Source of the DNA: a virus
Virus record (IMG/VR): IMGVR_UViG_3300031576_000116
Location: 1-43,230 of that record
Reading direction: 5' to 3' (one strand)
DNA length: 43,230 nucleotides
Part shown: positions 26,656 through 33,707 of the stretch, one piece after another
Numbering within the stretch: the first letter of the stretch is position 1
How the letters are laid out: every line of letters begins with the position of its first letter
Program-made: the position numbers and the translations under genes
Notes under the pieces: generated by a model
Database searches by the model: none
The model's input: only the letters and a program-made list of their open reading frames with translations
What the model was told of the DNA's origin: nothing

Positions 26656-27439
26656 CGCTTTTTATGTATTCTAGGCTATAAAGCTTAAAATTTCTTAACT
26701 CTTCCTCCGTCGGGGAATCCTCTCCGCTAGTCCCTAGCACATGCTTTATTTTATTAGACAGACATACCCACTCTGTTATGTCAGTCTCATATGTGCGCTT
26801 GCGCTTACGGTCATTGAAATGTTTCTCGATGTAATCCGCCCCCAGCATATGTGCGTAAAAACAGTCGTCTACGCCAACACTATGATCTGAATATCCAGCT
26901 CTCCCATACTTTTGCACGAATTCGCCAATCCGCCAGAAGCGAGGGCTCGTTGCCGGATACTCGGACCGGCAGGAATAGTAGACGATTCGTTTTATTTCTG
27001 ATTCGTATTTCCTGGCTACCTTCAGAAACGTGCTGAAGTCGTGGAAGCCAGTGGAGATATGGACTTCCTCGAAGCGGTCTAGGCAGCGCCTAATCATAGT
27101 GTCGTTGGCCATAAACGTAGACGGTATTTTTACTATTCGCGTAAAAAAAGACAGAGGCAGAATAACAGAAGTATTAAATACAGAGCAGTGCAACCCAATT
27201 TTATTCTCCTTAGCATATTCCCCAAGTTCCCTCAATTGGTCCATGGTCAAGTGCGCCACATCATATCTTGGCGCGTTCGGATGCGCTGGGTTTATAAGTT
27301 TTCTATCATAAGCCTGGAATTTTACATTATCGAAACCGGCAAGCTTGGCAAGCCCAATTAAACGCTTCGCCTCTGCCATATCTCCCATGTGGTTCTTGGC
27401 AATCTCTGCGGTAGTGATGGGCATCCCGGTGTCAGACAA
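26648..27439 (-). CDS. neuB: Nonulosonic (sialic-type) acid synthase, NeuB family, TIM barrel only
   Basis: 263 residues. The enzyme condenses a ManNAc-type sugar with phosphoenolpyruvate to give the nine-carbon acid. AEIAKNHMGDM (11-21), VKFQAY (39-44), STGFHD (129-134), SEYPA (159-163), GYSDHSVG (182-189) and ADYIEKHF (201-208) are family motifs. The metal ligands correspond to His186 and His207. Bacterial NeuB is about 340-350 residues with a C-terminal SAF (antifreeze-like) domain. Here the chain stops after the barrel, so that domain is missing. Overlaps the neuA-like gene by 8 bases. Confidence 0.88.
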   Translation of the reverse strand: MSDTGMPITTAEIAKNHMGDMAEAKRLIGLAKLAGFDNVKFQAYDRKLINPAHPNAPRYDVAHLTMDQLRELGEYAKENKIGLHCSVFNTSVILPLSFFTRIVKIPSTFMANDTMIRRCLDRFEEVHISTGFHDFSTFLKVARKYESEIKRIVYYSCRSEYPATSPRFWRIGEFVQKYGRAGYSDHSVGVDDCFYAHMLGADYIEKHFNDRKRKRTYETDITEWVCLSNKIKHVLGTSGEDSPTEEELRNFKLYSLEYIKSDD

Positions 27440-28121
27440 TGCGCACCTTTCCTAGCATCAATAGCCGCTTCGCTGTGGCGAAATCCTCCTCGGCGTCTAG
27501 GTTAGTCCCTCTATCCCTGGGGATTTCTAGCGGCACACATGGGCGGACATAAAAACTTTTCCCTGCGATGAATTCTTCGACTCGTGCAACATACAGGTTC
27601 CCGCTACGGATATAGACCTTGATCAGGTCTTGCTTGTTCTCAAAATTGGAATGCCTAAGGTGACATAGCGATCCCTCTGAAATCGTGTACATGCGATTTG
27701 GGTGCTCGGTAACCTCTTTGACCGTAATCAGGCTTTTAGTTCCAGACTGATGAATCAATTTCTTGGCAGTTTTTACGTCTGCGATTGAAGTGAACGGGCT
27801 GGTGACCTGCCAAAGCCATATCCATTGGTAGCCACCATGACTGCGCAGAACATCCATTACAACATCCACAGCAAGGCTGTCATCTTGGCACAAGTTGAGC
27901 GGTCGTCGCCAATACTCCCAACGATCGTTTCCCTGTATGCCTAGTTCATGCTTGGAATAATCGGTGGTCACGACAATATGATTGAATTCATTGGAGTTGA
28001 CCGCCTTATCTACAGCGATATCGACCAATGTCCTCCCGTTTAGTTTCAGGAGATTTTTGTTTTTAATTGACTTCGACCCAGCCCTAACCGGGACAATGCA
28101 TAGGTGTCGTTCTGGCATCAT
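27432..28121 (-). CDS. neuA: CMP-nonulosonate (sialic acid) synthetase, NeuA family
   Basis: 229 residues, normal size for NeuA/LegF/PseF enzymes. They activate the acid with CTP to CMP-sugar. The nucleotide-binding loop is IVPVRAGSKSIKNKN (9-23). WLWQVTSPF (around 103-111) takes the place of the common LLQPTSP, and NLDAEEDFATAKRLL near the C-terminus supplies the acidic metal-binding segment. The gene overlaps the SAM methyltransferase by 4 bases. It provides the donor for the Maf-like transferase at the end of the operon. Confidence 0.88.
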   Translation of the reverse strand: MMPERHLCIVPVRAGSKSIKNKNLLKLNGRTLVDIAVDKAVNSNEFNHIVVTTDYSKHELGIQGNDRWEYWRRPLNLCQDDSLAVDVVMDVLRSHGGYQWIWLWQVTSPFTSIADVKTAKKLIHQSGTKSLITVKEVTEHPNRMYTISEGSLCHLRHSNFENKQDLIKVYIRSGNLYVARVEEFIAGKSFYVRPCVPLEIPRDRGTNLDAEEDFATAKRLLMLGKVRIV

Positions 28122-29011
28122 TTCCTCTTATAAATTGATATGATTTTATACCCAGCTCCGGAGGCGCATATTTGCTCTGGAGTGGGCAGCAGCGGTGTTC
28201 GGAAATCTAGTTCTCCACATTGCGCGTATGGGTCTAGCCCATAAAACATTTTAGCTACCGGCAAATATTCTGGCTCTATCGTACATCCGGCGACGGGAGT
28301 GTATCCAGATTTGTACAGGAGCCTGTCTAGTGTTTGCTTATTAAAAAAATAAAGGTGCTGGGGCACAAATGAGCAACATTTATATTTTAGGCGTTGGATA
28401 ACCAGAGAATCTAGGTTTGGAACGCAGGCGACTAGATAGGAATCGCTAACGCAGAATTTCTTCAGAGAACCAATCATTTGCAGTGGGTCCTTGAGATGTT
28501 CAATCACTCCCCATAGGGATAGCACATTAAAGAAATCCATCTGCAGCGCTCCGATTTCGGCTGGGCGAACGGCGGACACGCCCTTTACACCGTTGGAAAT
28601 ACGAAGCGCCTCCTCGTTGGCCTCGACCCCGAACGAAACGGAATCGTCGTCTACCAAATACGACAAGAATGTCCCATTGCCGCATCCATAGTCTAATGTG
28701 TTTTTCAGCCCTTTTGTCTTAATGAAATCTACGGCAAAACGAAATTTGTCGGCTTGCCTGATGCGCTCTAACTCAGACAGTTTGATCCGCGCCCATTCTG
28801 TCATTGGAGCCGATTCCATATAGAATTCTTTTAGCGATTCGTCCGTCGGCATATCGGCACGCCAGGCAAACCCGCACTCGCATCGATAATATAATGGCTC
28901 TCCAAATAAATACTCGTAGTTGGATTCTCCGCACAGATAGCATAGGTGTACGTGTTCGGTGGGCTTGTTGCGGAACCATTCGTGCGTTTTAGAGAAATAC
29001 CCATCGTACAT
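28118..29011 (-). CDS. SAM-dependent methyltransferase with N-terminal zinc ribbon
   Basis: 297 residues. An N-terminal ribbon has CYLC (24-27) and CEC (44-46), followed by the class I SAM motif LDYGCGNGTF (106-115), with an ALQMDFFNVLSLWGVIEHL stretch as motif II/III. This layout, a small zinc ribbon joined to a class I methyltransferase, is common in surface-glycan clusters, where it methylates sugars. Here it sits between GroEL and NeuA, which suggests it modifies the nonulosonate or a precursor (inference). The start is ATG at 29011, directly after the GroEL stop. Confidence 0.75.
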   Translation of the reverse strand: MYDGYFSKTHEWFRNKPTEHVHLCYLCGESNYEYLFGEPLYYRCECGFAWRADMPTDESLKEFYMESAPMTEWARIKLSELERIRQADKFRFAVDFIKTKGLKNTLDYGCGNGTFLSYLVDDDSVSFGVEANEEALRISNGVKGVSAVRPAEIGALQMDFFNVLSLWGVIEHLKDPLQMIGSLKKFCVSDSYLVACVPNLDSLVIQRLKYKCCSFVPQHLYFFNKQTLDRLLYKSGYTPVAGCTIEPEYLPVAKMFYGLDPYAQCGELDFRTPLLPTPEQICASGAGYKIISIYKRK

Positions 29012-30604
29012 TTAGTCCTCCGGAGAATTGACAATCCCAACTTCCGTAGTTAAAAATGTTCCGGCAACACTGGCGGCGTTAGCAAGCGCACTCCATACTA
29101 CCTTGGCGGGGTCGAGAATGCCCAAAACATATAGGTCGCCATGCTCTATATTTCGCACATCTAGTCCAAAGAAAAATGAGTTATCCTGGGAGACCTTCCC
29201 CCACTCAGCTTCCGGGTCCATCCCCGCATTGCGCAGGATTTGTTCGTAAGGATATTTAATAGCAGCCAAAACCACTCTGCCACCAGGGGTCACCCATATA
29301 TTAGCCAGTTCTGTGTTGTTCTCGATCTCGTCCGCAATTCTGCGTAATGCCAGTCCACCGCCAGGGAGAACCCCGTCCTCAGCTGCCGCCCTGGTCGCAT
29401 TGATGGCGTCCTCCAGGAGCAATTTTTTATCTCCCATTTCGGTCTCTGAGTTGGCACCAAGGCTGATTAGGGCGATCCCCTGGGATAACCTGCGCCAGCG
29501 GTCCAACACCTTAGCCTGCTCTTTCGGCTTGTCTTTGAGCAACAATGCCTGTTCTTTTAGTTCAACGAGTCGTGCTGAAATATTCCCCCCCCCGTCAAAG
29601 ATAGTGGTATCATCGGCTGATATCACAATCCTAGCAGCAGATCCCAGCATGTCTAATTCAAGTGTCTTAGCCTGCACGCCGAAATCAGGAGAAACTAATT
29701 TAGCACCAGTCAGGGTACATAAATCATAAACCCAGTCTGACATATCTGTGCCAAACCCAGGCGCATCGATTGGGATGCACTTAACACCTTTCTCAACGTA
29801 GTTTTTTATGATATTCGCCAGAACTCTGTCGTCGAATCCAGCAGCGATAATTATTAATTTATGGCCAGCCTTGAAGCATTTCACCATAATTGGTGCTACA
29901 TCAACCTCGAAGTTGTCCAGCTTGTAGTCGCAAATCATAAAACGCGGATTGTGGAATTCGGCGATGCGCCTGCCTGAGTTCGTGGTCAGTAGCGGGGAAA
30001 ATAGACCTCGCTCAAATTGCACTCCGTCAACGGTGCGTAGGGTTGTCTCGGAGCCGAGCGCCTCATTGACGGCGATAACGCCCATGGATCCGACTTTCTC
30101 CATCGCCTCCGCTATTAGCCTCCCGAATTGCGTATCTCCGTTCGACGCAATGGTGGCAACATGGAATAAGTCGGTGTTGTTTTCCGCCGGTATTGCACGT
30201 TTTTTTATTTGCTCAACGACGAGTGCCGAAGCGGCTAATATTTCACGACGCAGCAACATCGGATCTGCGCCGTCCTCTATCATATCTAGTCCCTTAGCGT
30301 AGATTTCCCGTGCGAGAACCGTCGCGGTAGTGGTGCCGTCGCCGCCGTCTTTGTTCGTTTTCGCGGAGGCGTCTTTGACGAGTTGCGCGCCTGCGTTTTC
30401 CGCGTTATCTCGGAGGAAAATGTTTTTGGCCGTGGTAACGCCGTCTTTCGTGAGGAGGGGGGTTCTGTCTCCCTTGTCAATGAGCACATTGCGTCCCGCC
30501 GGACCGAGAGTTGCCTCGACAGCATTCGCCAGTTTATTAACTCCCGCAAAAAGCTTCTGACGGATTTCAGAACCATAGATTAGTTCCTTGTGTTTCGCTG
30601 GCAT
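29012..30604 (-). CDS. groL: Phage-encoded GroEL-type chaperonin
   Basis: 530 residues. LGPAGRNV (33-40), DGVTTAK (54-60) and GDGTTTAT (88-95) are the ATP-binding motifs, and the catalytic Asp region reads SLGANSETEMGDKKLLLEDAINATRAAAEDGVLPGGG, with the conserved Asp in place. The chain ends at EVGIVNSPED without the GGM-repeat tail of bacterial GroEL. ATG at 30604 has a strong ribosome binding site (GGGAGGG). An ORF extension upstream adds 21 residues but lacks support. It directly follows GroES, so it should fold phage and possibly operon proteins. Confidence 0.93.
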   Translation of the reverse strand: MPAKHKELIYGSEIRQKLFAGVNKLANAVEATLGPAGRNVLIDKGDRTPLLTKDGVTTAKNIFLRDNAENAGAQLVKDASAKTNKDGGDGTTTATVLAREIYAKGLDMIEDGADPMLLRREILAASALVVEQIKKRAIPAENNTDLFHVATIASNGDTQFGRLIAEAMEKVGSMGVIAVNEALGSETTLRTVDGVQFERGLFSPLLTTNSGRRIAEFHNPRFMICDYKLDNFEVDVAPIMVKCFKAGHKLIIIAAGFDDRVLANIIKNYVEKGVKCIPIDAPGFGTDMSDWVYDLCTLTGAKLVSPDFGVQAKTLELDMLGSAARIVISADDTTIFDGGGNISARLVELKEQALLLKDKPKEQAKVLDRWRRLSQGIALISLGANSETEMGDKKLLLEDAINATRAAAEDGVLPGGGLALRRIADEIENNTELANIWVTPGGRVVLAAIKYPYEQILRNAGMDPEAEWGKVSQDNSFFFGLDVRNIEHGDLYVLGILDPAKVVWSALANAASVAGTFLTTEVGIVNSPED

Positions 30605-30605
30605 A

Positions 30606-30878
30606 TTACCCTCCCTGCCGCATCCAAATATCCTCGACACAAAGTAGCAACAGCCCCTCCCCGCCAACCTGTACCTCGCTGCCAGCCCACCTGGAAAACA
30701 AAACCAAATCCCCGGCTGATACCGTTTTCACTTGGTCGCCGACAGAAATGACGGTACCCTCGTACGGTGCTTCCTGAGATGTGCTTGTCAGCAGGATCCC
30801 CTCGTCTGTTTCGAGACGCTTTTCTTGCCGCCGCACTACCAGCTTATCGCTGAGTGGCTGCCATTGCGATTTCGTCAT
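30606..30878 (-). CDS. groS: GroES-type co-chaperonin
   Basis: 90 residues, the usual co-chaperonin length. PLSDKLVVRRQEK (8-20) matches the N-terminal strand, and ETDEGILLTSTSQ (23-35) is the mobile-loop region, with GILL as the hydrophobic contact to GroEL. Later strands with EGTVISVGD and SAGDLVLF also match. GAGGAG precedes the ATG. It overlaps the upstream dehydrogenase by 35 bases and stands 1 base before GroEL, giving a groES-groEL operon inside a larger leftward operon. Confidence 0.92.
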   Translation of the reverse strand: MTKSQWQPLSDKLVVRRQEKRLETDEGILLTSTSQEAPYEGTVISVGDQVKTVSAGDLVLFSRWAGSEVQVGGEGLLLLCVEDIWMRQGG

Positions 30879-31698
30879 GTGCGATTTGCTCCTCTAGTTT
30901 TGCTGCGCAATAGAGCGACGTCATCTCCAGATCCTCATTAGTCCACCCGCCCAAGTGGGGGGTGATGACGCAGTTTTCGAGATTCTGGAAATTATTCAGG
31001 TTCGGCGGTGTCGGTTCACCACGCAAAACATCTAGCGCTATGCCGCTAAACTTGCCAGACAATGCCAGTAGAGATGCCTCGTCCACATATTCTCCCCTTG
31101 ACGTGTTAACGAACCATGCCCCATTTTTCATCGTCAGAAGCTGCTTCCTGCCGAAAACAACCTCTGGGGTGGGCATCCTGACGTGCAGGGTCACGATGTC
31201 GCAAGACAGGCATTCGTACTCGACCGAGGGGTCCATCGACACGTCGTATGGTACGGATTTCATCCCGAGCCCAGCCGCTATTTGTTCGACCTGGTGTCCT
31301 ATTCTCCCATATCCATATATGCCAATCGTTTTACCGAATAGCTTATGCCCTGGAATTCCACGGTCCCATCGTAGGATTGGCTTTTTAATGCCCCTGGCGA
31401 GCCCTAGGATGAGCCCGAAGGTGTGCTCGGCGGTACTGGTGACCCCTTTTATGTCTGATGTGTTTTCTAGGAATATTATTTTAGAATCTAACTTATCGTT
31501 TATATGACCTAATCCGGTAGTATTGGAAACTATGTAACGTAGGTTGGCGTGAACTATGCGGTCAGTAGCCAAAGTATGTAGCCCGGTGACTATCACCGTG
31601 GCCTCATACTGGTTGTATACCACATCCCCAATACGGCTGTATGCCGCAAGAACCTTCGGCGATGATTCCCTATATAAAAAATATACACTTTGTCGCAT
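30844..31698 (-). CDS. D-isomer-specific 2-hydroxyacid dehydrogenase (phosphoglycerate-dehydrogenase-like)
   Basis: 284 residues from ATG at 31698. An in-frame TTG at 31749 would add 17 residues. It has the Rossmann NAD-binding motif GYGRIG (129-134) and the catalytic set Arg201 (NTSRGEYVDE), Glu228 (RGEP) and His248 (TPHLGG). It is the first gene of the leftward operon, before groES. Substrate unknown. Dehydrogenases of this family sit in several surface-sugar clusters, so it may prepare or modify a sugar acid or supply a linker (inference). Confidence 0.82.
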   Translation of the reverse strand: MRQSVYFLYRESSPKVLAAYSRIGDVVYNQYEATVIVTGLHTLATDRIVHANLRYIVSNTTGLGHINDKLDSKIIFLENTSDIKGVTSTAEHTFGLILGLARGIKKPILRWDRGIPGHKLFGKTIGIYGYGRIGHQVEQIAAGLGMKSVPYDVSMDPSVEYECLSCDIVTLHVRMPTPEVVFGRKQLLTMKNGAWFVNTSRGEYVDEASLLALSGKFSGIALDVLRGEPTPPNLNNFQNLENCVITPHLGGWTNEDLEMTSLYCAAKLEEQIAHDEIAMAATQR

Positions 31699-31758
31699 CT
31701 GTCCGGATTTTGACACATAAAAATGGGATGAGTCAATAGGCAAACGCAAAACTATGGG

Positions 31759-31787
31759 TTGTAATTAAATGCTAAAAACTTTATTAT
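31759..31787 (+). promoter_or_regulatory. Candidate sigma70 promoter for recE-recT
   Basis: TTGTAA (31759-31764), a 17-base spacer and TATTAT (31782-31787), the best consensus pair I found in the window. It is 34 bases upstream of the rightward recE-like ATG. The AT-rich 72-base gap lies between divergent operons, so the leftward glycan operon probably starts here too, but its -10/-35 pair is less clear. Confidence 0.55.
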
Positions 31788-31820
31788 TGCCAATGGATAC
31801 CCAATCGAAGGGGTTAAAAA

Positions 31821-32666
31821 ATGAATAGCCCAAATCAACTCGGTCGCCGAGACATCACCATCACGCAATATCATGAGTCAGACGGGATATCCCGGAGCGG
31901 GTTAAACACCATCATGACCCAGTCCCCGGCACATTTCGTCTACCGGAAACAATACCCACTCAAAACAAGAAGCATCAATATAGGCGCTTATGTCCATGAT
32001 TTCCTGATGTTAGACAGCCCAGAGAAATTATACCGCAGCCTGCCAGATATAAATCGCAGGACGAACGCTGGCAAAGAGGCATATGCAAGCCTAATCGCTG
32101 ACAACCCAGGCATTACATTCCTGGATCCGCTAGACATGCTACAGGTCAAGGAGATTGTCGATTCAATCCGCCAGTCCTCTGAAGTAATACGTTCACTGGT
32201 GTTTACGGGAGAAAATGAAACATCCTGGTTCTGGAAGGACCCGACATTTGAGGTGCTGTGCAAGTGCCGGCCAGACATCTTGCACGGCGAGCGGCGCACA
32301 ATCGTTGACATCAAAACAACCGGGCATAATGCCAGACAGTTTCCCAGGGAGATCGGTAAATATAATTACCACATGCAGGCGGCATTTTACGTAGACGGGA
32401 TGAAAGAATGCGGCGTAGAAATCGATTGTTTTGTATTTGTTGTCGTCGAGACAGAACCTCCCTATGGAGTTGCCTGCTATCTGCTAGACAACGAATCTAT
32501 CGAGGGTGGAAGGTTTCTTTATCGAGGAGCGCTCAAAACTTATGCCGCATGCCTGCAGCAAGATCGATGGCATGGGTATCCAGGCACGATTGAACCTATA
32601 AAGGCACCCAAGTGGGCGATGCCAGAAAACCAATTCGAAACAGATGACGAGGGAGGGTTGCTATGA
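31821..32666 (+). CDS. RecE-like exonuclease (PD-(D/E)XK family)
   Basis: 281 residues. SRSGLNTIMTQSPAHFVY (24-41) and GAYVHDFLM (55-63, His59) are N-terminal family blocks. The catalytic core is CRPDIL (149-154, Asp152) followed by VDIKTTG (162-168, Asp163 and Lys165), with YHMQAAFY after it. This pattern matches the DUF3799/PDDEXK_1 group, 5'-3' exonucleases that leave single strands for RecT-like annealing. The RecT-like partner follows two genes later. ATG follows AAGGGG. It overlaps the next gene by 4 bases. Confidence 0.85.
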   Translation: MNSPNQLGRRDITITQYHESDGISRSGLNTIMTQSPAHFVYRKQYPLKTRSINIGAYVHDFLMLDSPEKLYRSLPDINRRTNAGKEAYASLIADNPGITFLDPLDMLQVKEIVDSIRQSSEVIRSLVFTGENETSWFWKDPTFEVLCKCRPDILHGERRTIVDIKTTGHNARQFPREIGKYNYHMQAAFYVDGMKECGVEIDCFVFVVVETEPPYGVACYLLDNESIEGGRFLYRGALKTYAACLQQDRWHGYPGTIEPIKAPKWAMPENQFETDDEGGLL

Positions 32667-32863
32667 ATCTGCAGGAAAACGACGATACAATAGCATTATT
32701 ACGTGAAGCAAATTCTTACATTTCGGACGCCATCGCCAAGATTCGAGACGGAGTTCTCACCCCTGCCATGGACGACTTAGGCCAGGCGATTGAAGCGGTC
32801 AAAAACGCGCTGGAAATAGTCTCATTCTCGGTGGAGCAGGAGGAAAATAATAATGGAGCCTAA
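32663..32863 (+). CDS. Small helical protein between RecE and RecT
   Basis: 66 residues, acidic, predicted as two or three helices with Ala/Ile heptads (DDTIALLREANSYISDAIAKI). ATGA start-stop overlap with recE and 11 bases overlap with recT. Position suggests a modulator of the recombination pair, but no motif supports a specific function. Confidence 0.5.
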   Translation: MNLQENDDTIALLREANSYISDAIAKIRDGVLTPAMDDLGQAIEAVKNALEIVSFSVEQEENNNGA

Positions 32864-33422
32864 AGCGCTACAGAAACAAAACCCAGAGGACGCCGAGGTT
32901 TTGGAACTTTGCGCACGGATGAAAGCTGGAGATGTTTTGCCAGCCCATATCAAAACCAAAGAGCAAGCCCTGATGGCGGCGCAAAAGGGCAGGCAGCTCG
33001 GGTTTAGCATCGGAGACAGCCTGCAGAACATATATTTCGTTCACGGTAAATTCTCAATGTCTTACCAGCTACAGCTAGCAGTCGTTAGAAAAACCAAAGG
33101 ATGCGACATAGAGGTGTTCGAAGTCACCGACGATCACGCTACAGTTGTCCCATTCCGCGACGGGAAGAAGTACGCGCCGGTGACATACACTATTCAGGAC
33201 GCACAGAGAGCCGGGTTATTCGAAAAAAAGGACATCTGGAAAAAACAACCCAAGTCCATGCTGGCAGCTCGCGCCATAACCCTAGCTACCAAGTGGTATT
33301 TTAGCGACCTGCTGTTCGGCGTGACGTATGATCCTAGCGAGTTCGATTCAAAGCGCGAGGATGCCCGCGCCATGGACGTGGCCGGGCGATTCATCACGGA
33401 AGAAACAGACACTGTCAAATAA
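32853..33422 (+). CDS. RecT-like single-strand annealing protein
   Basis: 189 residues, shorter than RecT (269) but carrying the family block DIWKKQPKSMLAARAITLATKWYF-type (127-150; key residues KKQP, ML, RA), preceded by AQKGRQLGFSIGDSLQNIYFV (44-63). It anneals single strands exposed by the RecE-like nuclease for recombination-dependent replication. AGGAGG precedes the ATG. Confidence 0.8.
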   Translation: MEPKALQKQNPEDAEVLELCARMKAGDVLPAHIKTKEQALMAAQKGRQLGFSIGDSLQNIYFVHGKFSMSYQLQLAVVRKTKGCDIEVFEVTDDHATVVPFRDGKKYAPVTYTIQDAQRAGLFEKKDIWKKQPKSMLAARAITLATKWYFSDLLFGVTYDPSEFDSKREDARAMDVAGRFITEETDTVK

Positions 33423-33496
33423 AGTTAAAACGCAGGTGGCTGTTCTAGGCGCGTGGCTGACGCTTGAGATTATATTTATCATCATGGTCTAATTAA

Positions 33497-33524
33497 CCGA
33501 GCAGGCACGGAACTACCTGCTCGG
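33497..33524 (+). terminator. Strong hairpin after recT
   Basis: CCGAGCAGG (33497-33505) pairs perfectly with CCTGCTCGG (33516-33524), a 9-bp GC-rich stem with a 10-base loop, 75 bases after the recT stop. No T-run follows, so rho-independent termination is weak by rule. It could also be part of the candidate origin region. Confidence 0.45.
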
Positions 33525-33555
33525 CTTCGGAGAATGAGTCTGCCCGACTCGGCTG

Positions 33556-33571
33556 GATACTAGCTAGTATC
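33556..33571. promoter_or_regulatory. Perfect 16-bp palindrome
   Basis: GATACTAGCTAGTATC is self-complementary over its full length (33556-33571) and is followed by the TCACGAA motif that recurs at 35171, 35181 and 35682. It lies between recT and the helicase gene. It could be an operator for a dimeric regulator or an initiator site. Confidence 0.45.
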
Positions 33572-33611
33572 ACGAAAAATGCAAGGTATTTTTAGTTCAC
33601 ACAGCGCGACC

Positions 33612-33648
33612 AATAAATAAATGGACAAACTATTACAAACTATTTATT
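33612..33648. other. AT-rich repeats, candidate replication origin element
   Basis: AATAAATA (33612-33619) pairs with TATTTATT (33641-33648), and ACAAACTATT is repeated in tandem at 33625-33634 and 33635-33644. The stretch is AT-rich and directly before the SF3 helicase gene, so DNA unwinding could start here. Evidence is structure and position only. Confidence 0.4.
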
Positions 33649-33707
33649 TTCGTAACGGACTGCCAATATCAAGAATGGCGGTGGGAATCTTTTTATAGGA
33701 GAGTAAC

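Noticed and set aside
29012-30667. GroEL extension of 21 residues at the N-terminus
   Set aside because: The extension overlaps GroES, has no family counterpart, and a strong ribosome binding site stands before the ATG at 30604.
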